Source: Flavonifractor porci
Lineage (GTDB): Bacteria; Bacillota; Clostridia; Oscillospirales; Oscillospiraceae
Direction: 5' to 3'
Length of the DNA: 64,000 nucleotides
NCBI RefSeq assembly: GCF_037572415.1
Contig: NZ_JBBHLB010000008.1
Location: forward strand, 1 to 64,000
The position numbers and the translations under genes are program-made. Positions within the stretch are counted from its first letter, which is position 1, and every line of letters begins with the position of its first letter. Shown here piece by piece: positions 35,292-43,209 of the stretch. The notes under the pieces were generated by a model. That model searched no databases. It was not told the origin of the DNA and saw nothing but the letters and a program-made list of their open reading frames with translations.

Positions 35292-36125
35292 TTACTTCGC
35301 GTTGCGGTGCTTGACGATGAACTTCTCGGTGCGGTTCTTCAGCTTGCGGGTCTTGTAACCCATAGCAGGCTTGCCCCAGGGGGTAACAGGGCCGGGACGA
35401 CCGACGGGGCTCTTGCCCTCGCCGCCGCCGTGGGGGTGGTCATTGGGGTTCATGACGGAACCACGCACGGTGGGCCGCCAACCCATATGACGCTTACGGC
35501 CGGCCTTACCGATCTGGATGTTGGCCCAGTCGGTGTTACCGACCTGGCCGATGGTGGCCTTGCAGTTTTCGCGGATATAACGCACCTCGCCGGAGGGCAG
35601 GCGGACCTGAGCCATGCCGTTCTCCTTGGCCATCAGCTGAGCGGCCTCGCCGGCGGCGCGGACCAGCTGAGCGCCCTTGCCGGGGTACAGCTCCACGCAG
35701 TGGATCATTTCACCCACGGGGATGTTGGCGATGGGCAGACAGTTGCCGGGCAGGATGTCGGCGTCGGGGCCGGTCATGATGATGTGGCCGGACTTCAGGC
35801 CCACAGGAGCCAGGATATAGCGCTTCTCGCCATCCTCATACTGGATGAGGGCGATGTTGGCGGAACGGTTGGGATCGTACTGCAGGTTGATCACAGTAGC
35901 GGTACCTTCCTTGTCGCGCTTGAAGTCGATGATGCGGTACTTCTTCTTGTTGCCGCCGCCGCGATGGCGGACGGTGATGCGGCCGTAGCTGTTGCGGCCG
36001 GCATTCTTCTTCAGGTTCTCCAGCAGGCTGCGCTCGGGCTTGGCCTTCTTGTCGATGCCCTCGAAGGCGCTCACGGTCATGTGGCGACGGGAGGGCGTAG
36101 TGGGCTTATAAGTTTTGATAGCCAT
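35292..36125 (-). CDS. rplB: Large-subunit ribosomal protein L2
   Basis: A 277-residue L2 at the peptidyl-transferase centre. The essential C-terminal histidine region is visible in VMNPNDHPHGGGEGKSPVGR. The N-terminal OB fold and SH3 parts are complete, and the C-terminus ends KFIVKHRNAK. Confidence 0.98.
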   Translation of the reverse strand: MAIKTYKPTTPSRRHMTVSAFEGIDKKAKPERSLLENLKKNAGRNSYGRITVRHRGGGNKKKYRIIDFKRDKEGTATVINLQYDPNRSANIALIQYEDGEKRYILAPVGLKSGHIIMTGPDADILPGNCLPIANIPVGEMIHCVELYPGKGAQLVRAAGEAAQLMAKENGMAQVRLPSGEVRYIRENCKATIGQVGNTDWANIQIGKAGRKRHMGWRPTVRGSVMNPNDHPHGGGEGKSPVGRPGPVTPWGKPAMGYKTRKLKNRTEKFIVKHRNAK

Positions 36126-36140
36126 TGTTCCTTATCCTCC

Positions 36141-36440
36141 TTACACCATGCCCTCGAAGAACTCGATGGTCTTGGAGTCCTCGGTCAGGGTAACCATAGC
36201 CTTCTTCCAGTTGGCGCGGCGGCCAGCGGGGAAACGGCCGGTGCGCTTGGCCTTGCCCTGCATATTCAGGGTGTTGACCTTGGCGACCTTCACGCCGAAG
36301 ATCTCCTCGACGGCCTTGGCGATCTCGATCTTGTTCGCGCTCTTGGCCACCTCGAAGGTATACTTCTTGGCCTCGGTCTCGGCCATGGACTGCTCGGTGA
36401 TGATGGGGCGCTTGATGATATCATAAGCGGTGGTAGCCAT
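36141..36440 (-). CDS. rplW: Large-subunit ribosomal protein L23
   Basis: A 99-residue L23 at the exit tunnel, the docking site for SRP and trigger factor. It has DIIKRPIITEQSMAE at the start and KRTGRFPAGRRANWKKA near the end. Its first base overlaps the rplD stop (TAATG). Confidence 0.97.
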   Translation of the reverse strand: MATTAYDIIKRPIITEQSMAETEAKKYTFEVAKSANKIEIAKAVEEIFGVKVAKVNTLNMQGKAKRTGRFPAGRRANWKKAMVTLTEDSKTIEFFEGMV

Positions 36441-37060
36441 TACGCAAACACCTCCTCGATGACGGCCAGAGCGGCCTTATCTACGATAAACTTGCCAGCG
36501 TTCACGATGTCGTACACGCTGAGGATCTTGGCGGTGGTGGTCACCACGCCGGGGATGTTGCGGGCGGACTTGATGACGGTCTCGTTGACCTCGGGGGTCA
36601 CGATGACGGCCTTCTTGGCGCCCACGGTGCTCAGGAAGCCCTGCATGGTCTTGGTCTTGATGGCGTCCATGTTCAGGCTGTCCACAACCACAATGTCGCC
36701 GGAGGCGGCCTTGGCGGACAGAGCGGACTTCAGAGCCAGACGCTTGACCTTCTTGTTCAGCACGTAGCTGTAGTCGCGGGGCTTGGGAGCAAAAACGATA
36801 CCGCCGTGAGTCCACTGGGGAGCGCGGGTGGAACCCTGACGGGCACGGCCGGTGCCCTTCTGACGCCAGGGCTTGATGCCGCCGCCGGAAACCTCGGCGC
36901 GGGTCAGAGCGGACTGGGTGCCCTGACGGCAGTTGGCCAGGTGGTTCTTGACCACCTCGTGGACAACGGTCTGATTGGGCTCGATCCCGAACACAGCTTC
37001 GGAGAGCTCCACTTCGCCGACCTGATTGCCGGCCATGTTCACAAGAATTGCCTTAGGCAT
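36440..37060 (-). CDS. rplD: Large-subunit ribosomal protein L4
   Basis: A 206-residue L4 whose extended loop (SGGGIKPWRQKGTGRARQGS) reaches the exit tunnel. In E. coli L4 represses its own operon through the S10 leader. Whether that applies here is open, though a structured leader precedes rpsJ. Confidence 0.97.
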   Translation of the reverse strand: MPKAILVNMAGNQVGEVELSEAVFGIEPNQTVVHEVVKNHLANCRQGTQSALTRAEVSGGGIKPWRQKGTGRARQGSTRAPQWTHGGIVFAPKPRDYSYVLNKKVKRLALKSALSAKAASGDIVVVDSLNMDAIKTKTMQGFLSTVGAKKAVIVTPEVNETVIKSARNIPGVVTTTAKILSVYDIVNAGKFIVDKAALAVIEEVFA

Positions 37061-37077
37061 TTGAGTTCTCTCCTTTC

Positions 37078-37803
37078 TTACTTGTTACGGGCGGAAGCCT
37101 TCTGGGGATTGACGCGGGCGGAAGCCTTCTGCGGGTTGCTGGAGATGCCGGCAGCGGCGCCCTTCTCCTTCACGTTGATCACGGAGTTGCGCAGGTACAC
37201 AATGCCGCCCTTGGGGCCGGGGATGGCGCCGCGGACAGCGATGATGCCCAGCTCGGAGTCAACCTTGATGACGTCCAGGTTCAGAACAGTGACCTGCTCG
37301 TTACCCATCTGGCCGGCGCCGATCTTACCCTTGAAGATACGGGAGGGATCGGTGCTGGAGCCCATGGAGCCGGCGTGACGGTGCACAGGGCCGGTACCGT
37401 GGGATTCCTTCAGGCGGGCGGCGCCGTGACGCTTGATAACGCCCTGGTAGCCGTGGCCCTTGCTGATGCCGGTCACGTCCACGCGGTCGCCCTCGGCGAA
37501 CACGTCGACCTTGACCTCGTCGCCCACGTTCAGGGCGTCGCAGTCAGCCAGCTTGAACTCCTTCAGGGTGCGCTTGCGGGCCTCGCCAGCCTTCTTCAGG
37601 TGACCCAGCTCAGGCTTGGTGAGCTTCTTGTCGGCTACGTCGCCGTAGCCCAGCTGAACAGCGTTGTAGCCGTCCTTCTCCTCGGTCTTCTTCTGCACCA
37701 CGGTGCAGGGGCCCGCCTCGATGACGGTGACCGGGATGACCTTGCCGGCTTCGTCGAAGATCTGCGTCATGCCGACCTTCTTGCCGATAATGGCCTTTTC
37801 CAT
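37078..37803 (-). CDS. rplC: Large-subunit ribosomal protein L3 with repeated C-terminal tail
   Basis: A 241-residue L3, about 30 residues longer than usual. The core contains GISKGHGYQGVIKRH and GSMGSSTDPSRIFKGKIGAG, the loop that approaches the peptidyl-transferase centre. After the core the tail carries NPQKASAR twice in tandem (also visible as a duplicated stretch of DNA at about 37084-37135). The N-terminus MEKAIIGKKVGMTQIF is canonical. Confidence 0.97.
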   Translation of the reverse strand: MEKAIIGKKVGMTQIFDEAGKVIPVTVIEAGPCTVVQKKTEEKDGYNAVQLGYGDVADKKLTKPELGHLKKAGEARKRTLKEFKLADCDALNVGDEVKVDVFAEGDRVDVTGISKGHGYQGVIKRHGAARLKESHGTGPVHRHAGSMGSSTDPSRIFKGKIGAGQMGNEQVTVLNLDVIKVDSELGIIAVRGAIPGPKGGIVYLRNSVINVKEKGAAAGISSNPQKASARVNPQKASARNK

Positions 37804-38061
37804 GTTTTTTCCTCCTTAATAAGGTTATTGGTTGGGCGAGTTAGCCCTCATCACGCCTCGCCTGTTCGCAACGCGGTCACTGTTCACCGCTCCGCGAAAA
37901 ATGCCGCTCCGCCTTCGGCGTCGCCTGTTTTTTCGTCTGTGCGGTTCACTGTGCCGCTGCTCACAACGGCTCGGACGCTTGGCTATTGCTCGGCCAACTT
38001 GACCCGTCCGCCTCAAAACGCGGCGGACTGCGGTACAAACAAAGGAATGGATTGCTGTCTC
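37804..38061. other. 258-bp spacer with imperfect inverted repeat between rpsJ and rplC
   Basis: The gap is bounded by near-complementary arms at 37831-37846 (gttgggcgag...) and 37981-37998 (...ctcggccaac), about 170 bp apart. Inside are small hairpins such as cgccttcggcg, and gtccgcc...ggcggac lies near 38006-38029. The only open frame is Arg-rich and unconvincing. It may be a second inserted element, unrelated in sequence to the one between rpsN and rpsH. Confidence 0.45.
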
Positions 38062-38376
38062 TTACAGCTTGATCTCGATCTCCACACCGGCGGGGAGCTC
38101 CAGGCTCATCAGGGCCTCGACGGTCTTGGGAGAGGGCTTGAGGATGTCGATCAGGCGCTTGTGAGTGCGGCGCTCGAACTGCTCGCGGGAGTCCTTGTAC
38201 TTATGGACGGCGCGCAGGATGGTGACGACTTCCTTCTTGGTGGGCAGGGGGATGGGGCCGGACACGGAAGCGCCGGTGCGCTTGGCGGTCTCAACGATCT
38301 TCTCAGCGCTCTGGTCGATGAGCTGATGATCGTAGGCCTTCAGACGGATGCGGATCATTTCTTTCTGAGCTGCCAT
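38062..38376 (-). CDS. rpsJ: Small-subunit ribosomal protein S10
   Basis: A 104-residue S10 (also NusE in antitermination). It begins MAAQKEMIRIRLKAYDHQLI and contains PIPLPTKKEVVTILRAVHKY and HKRLIDILKPSPKT. It is the first gene of the supercluster. Confidence 0.97.
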   Translation of the reverse strand: MAAQKEMIRIRLKAYDHQLIDQSAEKIVETAKRTGASVSGPIPLPTKKEVVTILRAVHKYKDSREQFERRTHKRLIDILKPSPKTVEALMSLELPAGVEIEIKL

Positions 38377-38687
38377 GGTGTTTGTTCCTCCTTAAACATA
38401 CGAAGTGGTGCGCTTTCGCCGGGTCCACGGGGCTAAAAGCGCGGTGTCTTTCCTCGCTTCGTACGGTGAGAGATTTCAGTACACGTTTCCGTGCGTATCA
38501 CTCCGTGACATGAAGAAAACCGGCACAAGCAGGCCGGTTTTACCCATACATGGCGATATACGCCGTGTACAGATCCCTCAGCCGCCCGATTCTAGCTCGG
38601 ACATACTCCGCGGAAGTTACCTCATTGCTGAGCAATCTCCCGCATCATCGCAGACTGCGCCCCAAACAGGCGCTTGATTATGATACT
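38377..38687 (-). promoter_or_regulatory. S10-operon leader region with structured fold
   Basis: Just before rpsJ, 38399-38405 (tacgaag) pairs with 38457-38463 (cttcgta), enclosing a second pair gcgcttt/aaaagcgc, so the leader can fold into a long stem. I found no clear -35/-10. Further upstream on the minus strand, before the hairpin at 38516-38541, a short frame of about 30 codons ends ...LRDLYTAYIAMYG, with an out-of-frame MMREIAQQ before it. It may be a tiny or broken gene, but I cannot identify it. Confidence 0.4.
38516..38541 (-). terminator. Hairpin upstream of the S10 leader
   Basis: A nine-bp stem, aaaaccggc with its complement, eight-base loop and TTTT on either side. It would end transcription from the minus-strand membrane-protein gene or a small gene before the S10 operon. 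Confidence 0.7.
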
Positions 38688-40148
38688 CTAAAACCCATGT
38701 CCTGTCAAGAGCTTTCCCGGTTTTTTTGAAAATTTTTTTGTCTTTTCCGGGACAGGCCGGAAAAGAGCCACCTGTCCCAGCAGCAAAAGCACCGGCAGAA
38801 TGGAATAGTGGTACCGACCCGCCACCTCCACCAGCATCTGGGCGCAGGTCAGTCCCAGCACATAGAGTGGCAGCAGCACCAGAGCGAAGCGCTCCCGGTT
38901 GCGCCACAGCCGGGCCAATCCAGCCCCTGCCAGCATCAGAATGGCATAATAGAATCCGTTGCAGGCCAGGGCAAACAGTTTGGTGTGGCGCACTACGCTG
39001 CCCACATAGCCCACGCAGGCATGGTCGGAGCCCAGAAAGGCCCGCAGCTTGTCTCCCATCAGGGGCAGCAGTTCTACCTCTCCGGAGGTGATACGGTCTT
39101 TGGCCGCCTTCAGCGCCCCCTCCTGAGCCTGCTGGGCGGTGGTCCCCGGCGCATCGCTGAGAGAAAAGAGCAGATTGCTGTCCTCCCAGTTCCAGGCCCC
39201 GCCGGAGTTTTGGTTGAAGCCCACCAGCACACTGTAGCCCGGCGTGGTGGAGGGCTCCTCCCCAATACGGCGGGTCAAATGGGCCTGCCACAGCGGGCCG
39301 GTAATGGCATAGACCGCCAGCAGGGTGGCCAGCAACCCCAGCCAGTACCGCCGGGATTCTCCCAGCAGCCATTCCTCCGGCTTCAGCACCAGGCGCCAGA
39401 TCAGCAGAGCGATGATCACCACCGCCGCAATGGGACGCACTCCATTGAACCACCGCAGCACCAGCCCTGTTGCCGCCCCCCGCAGGATGGGCCGTCCCCC
39501 CTCCCCTGCCGTCAGCAGCACCAGGGCTCCCAGCATCAGAGTGGTATAGAGTGGCTCGGACAGAACCAGACTATTATAAATGGTCTGGGAGGGGCAGGCG
39601 ATCCACAGCAGATAGCCAGAGATCCCCGCAGGCAATCCCCACCACCGCCGCCCCAGCAGGAAAAGGAAGCTGCCGGAGACACCGGTGAGGACCACATTGA
39701 GCACCTGGGCCAGCAGTTCCCCCGGCCCCAACAGGCGGATGAACCAGCTGAGGAAGGAGGAATAGCCGAAGATATGAGGGAAGAGGGCCATATAACGCCC
39801 GCCCTCCAGTACCGGCTGCTGGGCCAATGCGTTGGCATAGCCCCGGAAGGTGGCGTAATCCCCGGAGGGAGTTATCCGTACCAGGAGCACCCAGGCCCCC
39901 TTGACCGCCAGACAGAGCAGGGTAAGCACCAGCCAGATCCTGACCGCCCCCAACCGCTCCAGCCAATGGCACAGCCGCGGCAGCTCCTTCCAGCACACGA
40001 TCAGGATGAGGGCTGCCAGCATCAGGGCCTTCCAGGACTCCCTGTTCTGTCCCACTCCCAACACCATCCCACCGAGCAGCAGGGCCAGAGTCAGCCCCAG
40101 CATGATCCTTGTCAAAAGATCGGCTCCTGCCGTCAAACGCCGTTCCAT
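38688..40148 (-). CDS. GT-C-type membrane glycosyltransferase (family 39-like)
   Basis: A 486-residue polytopic membrane protein with roughly ten or more hydrophobic segments. An early extracytoplasmic loop (RITPSGDYATFRGYANAL, about residues 93-110) has the acidic residue typical of GT-C enzymes that use polyprenyl-phosphate sugars. A later soluble loop (about 300-375) is also outside. It ends in a Lys-rich cytosolic tail. Likely role: adding sugars to cell-wall polymers or proteins; donor and acceptor cannot be told. It is divergent from an XRE regulator and its promoter overlaps a palindrome. Confidence 0.65.
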   Translation of the reverse strand: MERRLTAGADLLTRIMLGLTLALLLGGMVLGVGQNRESWKALMLAALILIVCWKELPRLCHWLERLGAVRIWLVLTLLCLAVKGAWVLLVRITPSGDYATFRGYANALAQQPVLEGGRYMALFPHIFGYSSFLSWFIRLLGPGELLAQVLNVVLTGVSGSFLFLLGRRWWGLPAGISGYLLWIACPSQTIYNSLVLSEPLYTTLMLGALVLLTAGEGGRPILRGAATGLVLRWFNGVRPIAAVVIIALLIWRLVLKPEEWLLGESRRYWLGLLATLLAVYAITGPLWQAHLTRRIGEEPSTTPGYSVLVGFNQNSGGAWNWEDSNLLFSLSDAPGTTAQQAQEGALKAAKDRITSGEVELLPLMGDKLRAFLGSDHACVGYVGSVVRHTKLFALACNGFYYAILMLAGAGLARLWRNRERFALVLLPLYVLGLTCAQMLVEVAGRYHYSILPVLLLLGQVALFRPVPEKTKKFSKKPGKLLTGHGF

Positions 40149-40184
40149 AGCCTTTGCCCCCTCCTAACCTTACATTTTTTAGTT

Positions 40185-40203
40185 TTGTCCTATGATAGGA
40201 CAA
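40185..40203. promoter_or_regulatory. Palindromic operator, site 1
   Basis: TTGTCCTA-TGA-TAGGACAA is a perfect 8-bp inverted repeat with three central bases, between the divergent membrane-protein and XRE genes. A related, less perfect copy is at 40234-40252. Confidence 0.65.
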
Positions 40204-40218
40204 CTCAGGACGGTTTTC

Positions 40219-40252
40219 AGTATAACGTTGTGGTTGTCCTATGTCAAGACAA
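40219..40252 (-). promoter_or_regulatory. Promoter of the GT-C gene overlapped by operator site 2
   Basis: A consensus TTGACA (40242-40247) and TATACT (40219-40224) are 17 bp apart on the minus strand. The -35 lies inside a second copy of the operator (TTGTCCTATGTCAAGACAA, 40234-40252), so binding there would block the promoter. Confidence 0.75.
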
Positions 40253-40268
40253 AAGGAGGTGTGTTCCA

Positions 40269-40517
40269 ATGGCCAGGATCATCGACGGAATCGCAAAAAA
40301 TCTGGTGGGTGAGCAGGTGCGGGCCCTGCGCATCAAGCGGGGCATGAGCCAGCAGGCCCTGTCCGACAAACTGGAAACCATGGCGATCTATGTCTGCCGG
40401 GGTTCGGTCTCCCGGATCGAGGACCGGCAGCGCACGGTCACCGATATCGAACTATACGGCCTGTCCCAGGTGCTGGGGGTGCCCATCGCCCAGCTCTTTG
40501 GTCCCGACGAGCAATAA
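40269..40517 (+). CDS. XRE-family helix-turn-helix regulator
   Basis: An 82-residue DNA-binding protein that is almost only a HTH_3 domain (about residues 12-70; VRALRIKRGMSQQALSDKL, then RGSVSRIEDRQRTVTDIEL). The ATG at 40269 has AAAGGAGG nine bases upstream; a much longer upstream frame is spurious. The two palindromes in the divergent spacer are probable binding sites, suggesting control of itself and of the membrane glycosyltransferase. Confidence 0.85.
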   Translation: MARIIDGIAKNLVGEQVRALRIKRGMSQQALSDKLETMAIYVCRGSVSRIEDRQRTVTDIELYGLSQVLGVPIAQLFGPDEQ

Positions 40518-40521
40518 AAGA

Positions 40522-40557
40522 GGAGCTCCCGACGTCCCAATGGACGTCGGGGGCTCC
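40522..40557. terminator. Bidirectional terminator of the aro operon and the XRE gene
   Basis: A 16-bp stem with one G-T pair and a CAAT loop. On the minus strand it is followed by CTCTTTTATT, fitting the end of the aro operon, whose last stop is at 40571. Confidence 0.85.
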
Positions 40558-40570
40558 GTTCTACTTTATC

Positions 40571-41962
40571 TTATAGCACTTCGGCAATGCGCTTTTTCAT
40601 CTCGGCAGCGTCAATAGACGTCTGGGTAAAGTGCTCCAGAGCCAGCACCGCCTGGTTGACCAGCAGGCCCAGCCCATTGATCGGCTTGTGGCCCCGCTTT
40701 TTGGCCTGGCGGAGCAGTTCGGTTTCAGCGGGAATGTAGATCAGATCCACCACCGGCACGCCGGGCTTCAGATGATCCAGGAAAGAGAAGTCGGCAAACT
40801 GCCCGGCGGTGTCCGCCATCCCCAAAGAGGTGCAATTCACCAGCAGATCGCACTCCGCCGCCGCCCGGGCAAGTTCCTCCGGCCCAAAGCCCTCGGGATG
40901 GAGGTGCTTCGGGTCGTGGTCACAGATGGTCTGAGCCTTGTCGAGGGTACGGTTGCATACAGTGACCTCCGCCCCGGCCTGAGCCAGCTTGAGACATACC
41001 GCCTTGGCGGCGCCTCCCGCTCCCAGTACCGTCACCCGCTTGCCCGCCGGGTCGATCCCCTCGTCGGCCAGTGCCCGGAGGAAGCCCTCGCCATCGGTGT
41101 TGTAGCCGTAGGTCTTACCCTCCCGGATGCAGACGGTGTTCACCGCCCCGATGAGTTTTGCATCCTCGTCCAGCTCATCCAACAGGGGCACCAGTTCCTC
41201 CTTGTGGGGCATGGTGGCGTTGAACCCGGCGTATCCGGCAAATCTGGCACACTCCAGCCATTCCCTGCATTGCCCCCGGGGCACCGGCTGACACAGATAC
41301 ACATAGTCCAGACCCAGGGCCTTGAGCATGGTATTCTGGATCAGAGGGGACTTGGAGTGAGCCACCGGGTCCCCAATGACGCACAGCTTGCGGGTGGTGT
41401 TTTTCAGTTCCACATTCATATCCATCCCTCCCCGTTCACCCTCCGGCCGGTGGTCGGGGAGGGCTGCGTTGATGGCCAGAGCCACCAGCAATCCCACAAT
41501 GGTCTCGATCATGCGGGCGGCGGCGTAGTAATACCGGGTCACACCGGTGACACCGGTGATGAGAATGACACAGGGCAGAATGCAGGCCATACCGCAGGCG
41601 GTGGGCCGCTTGATGAGCAGGCACAGCCACACTCCCGCCACACATACCACGCCAAGAATGATGGTCTTGAGCCAGAAATGGTCCAGGGCCGGCCCCAGCA
41701 GCAGAGTGGCGGTACCCAAGGCGCCGCCCACGATGACACCGATGAGCCGGGAAATGCCCTGGCGGAAGGTCTGGCCCAGGGTGCTCTGGGTGCAGATGAT
41801 GCAGGCGATACAGGCGTACAGCGGTCCCATCTGGCCCAGCACGCCCCCCAGTTCCTCCCGATAGGTGAGGCCAAAGGGAAGGAACAGCGCATAGGACACC
41901 ATCACCGCCACAGCTGTCTTGATGACCCGCATCCCAATGCGGGGCAAGGGAACGTTCTTCAT
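40571..41962 (-). CDS. aroE: Membrane domain fused in frame to shikimate dehydrogenase
   Basis: A single 463-codon frame. Residues 1-178 form a membrane region with five to six hydrophobic segments resembling the aromatic-acid-exporter/FUSC family N-domain. Residues 182-463 are a complete AroE, which reduces 3-dehydroshikimate with NADPH: GDPVAHSKSPLIQN (substrate site), NATMPHKEE, GAVNT, the GAGGAAKAV Rossmann loop, NRT and NGLGLLVNQA. There is no stop between the parts, but GGGAGG lies seven bases before an internal ATG at 41419, so a soluble AroE could be made separately. Its start overlaps the preceding hydrolase stop (ATGA). Last gene of the aro operon. Confidence 0.85.
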   Translation of the reverse strand: MKNVPLPRIGMRVIKTAVAVMVSYALFLPFGLTYREELGGVLGQMGPLYACIACIICTQSTLGQTFRQGISRLIGVIVGGALGTATLLLGPALDHFWLKTIILGVVCVAGVWLCLLIKRPTACGMACILPCVILITGVTGVTRYYYAAARMIETIVGLLVALAINAALPDHRPEGERGGMDMNVELKNTTRKLCVIGDPVAHSKSPLIQNTMLKALGLDYVYLCQPVPRGQCREWLECARFAGYAGFNATMPHKEELVPLLDELDEDAKLIGAVNTVCIREGKTYGYNTDGEGFLRALADEGIDPAGKRVTVLGAGGAAKAVCLKLAQAGAEVTVCNRTLDKAQTICDHDPKHLHPEGFGPEELARAAAECDLLVNCTSLGMADTAGQFADFSFLDHLKPGVPVVDLIYIPAETELLRQAKKRGHKPINGLGLLVNQAVLALEHFTQTSIDAAEMKKRIAEVL

Positions 41963-42770
41963 ACCACACCTCCCTTTCCAGTACAGCGCTCCAGAAAGCG
42001 CGTCAGCAAGGCATCAAAGTCCGCGGGGGCATCCAGATTGGCCACATGAGCCGCACCCGGCAGGATGCATATCTCCGCCTCCGGGTACCCCGTGTGCCAG
42101 TCAGCCATGTGTCGAGCAATGGTGCCCGTCCGGTCCCGCTCCCCGCAGCACACCAGCAGCGGGGCGTCAAACCGGAAGCCAGGCTCCGGGTGGAGGCACT
42201 GGGCCACCCCCCGCCAACCCCGAAGAAACTCACACCGGTCCAGGCAATTCATCATGGTCTCCACCGCCGCCCGTCCCGTTTGGGTACAAGCGCAGGCACG
42301 GACCATGGCGGACTTGAGTCCCCCCAGGGCCAGACCGCCAGCAGGGCGGCAGAGCTCCGCAGCCCCACCCGCTCCCACCTGCGGTAACAGTCCAAAAGAA
42401 TGGGCGTGGCCCCTGCGACCAGGTACCCGGCACAGCCGCCAAACCGCCAGGCATACTCCTGGACTACATAGCCCCCCATGGACAGGCCCACCAGCACCGG
42501 AGTCCGGCAGTCTTCCTGTATTAGAATGGCCCGCAGGTCCTCCGCAGTCTGAGGAATAGAAAACTCCGGGCAGGGCCGGGAAGCTCCGTGGCCTCTGATA
42601 TCCACATTCAGCACCGTCCGCCCCGTCAGGGCGGCCAGCTGGGGCGCCCACATGGTGCGGTCTACCCCATAGCCGTGGAGAAGGACCACTTCCGGTCCCT
42701 TCCCCTCCTGGCGGTCATAGACCACTGTACATCCGCCGGAGCAGACGCTCCGGGTCTGCCGCTCACCCAT
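41959..42770 (-). pseudogene. Alpha/beta hydrolase, frameshifted in a G6 run
   Basis: The first half (from ATG 42770, overlapping the aroQ stop) has the oxyanion region LLHGYGVDRTMW, DIRGHGAS and the nucleophile elbow GLSMGG. The second half, with the CGERDRTG acid region and the late GAAHVANLDAP histidine, is in another frame and ends at 41959, overlapping the next start as ATGA. The frames join if one G is added to the run at 42320-42325, giving AVWPWGGLKSAM. Either the gene has a one-base deletion (or sequencing error), or slippage restores it. Its place in an aro operon is unusual; the substrate is unknown. Confidence 0.75.
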
Positions 42771-43209
42771 GGCGTCCCGCGCCCCTCTTTTCCAGAAAAT
42801 AGGATATTGCCGCCTCGTAGCCATACAGCCCCAGGCCGCAGATCTGACCCACACAGGCGGGGGCGGTGACGCTCTTGTGCCGGAACTCCTCCCGCTGGTG
42901 GACGTTGGAGATGTGGACCTCGATGCAGGGCACATCCACCGCCTTCAGGGCGTCCAGAATGGCGTAGGAGTAGTGGGTAAAGGCCCCGGGATTCATGACG
43001 ATGGCGTCATACACCCCGTCGGCGGCGTGGATGGCATCAATGATGGCCCCCTCATGGTTGGACTGGAAGCAGTGGGCCTCAGAGCCGTGGGCGGCGGCAA
43101 AGTCGCGCAGCCGCTGGCACAGGCTCTCATAGGTATTCTCCCCATAAATGCCCGGCTCCCGCTTGCCCAGCAGGTTCAGGTTGGGCCCGTTGATGATGAG
43201 GAATTTCAT
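42763..43209 (-). CDS. aroQ: Type II 3-dehydroquinate dehydratase
   Basis: A 148-residue enzyme of the dodecameric type II class, converting 3-dehydroquinate to 3-dehydroshikimate. It has GPNLNLLGKREPGIYG with the catalytic tyrosine in the flexible lid, NPGAFTHYSYAI and EVHISNVHQREEFRHKSV with the catalytic histidine. The ATG at 43209 overlaps the aroK stop (ATGA), favouring it over an upstream frame. Confidence 0.95.
   Translation of the reverse strand: MKFLIINGPNLNLLGKREPGIYGENTYESLCQRLRDFAAAHGSEAHCFQSNHEGAIIDAIHAADGVYDAIVMNPGAFTHYSYAILDALKAVDVPCIEVHISNVHQREEFRHKSVTAPACVGQICGLGLYGYEAAISYFLEKRGAGRHG

Noticed and set aside
37825..38016. Arg-rich small frame between rpsJ and rplC
   Set aside because: No ribosome site, extreme composition, and it follows the palindromic spacer rather than a protein pattern.
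38545..38690. Tiny minus-strand frame ending LRDLYTAYIAMYG before a terminator
   Set aside because: Looks protein-like, but has no clear start or ribosome site and would need a frameshift; noted only within the S10 leader entry.
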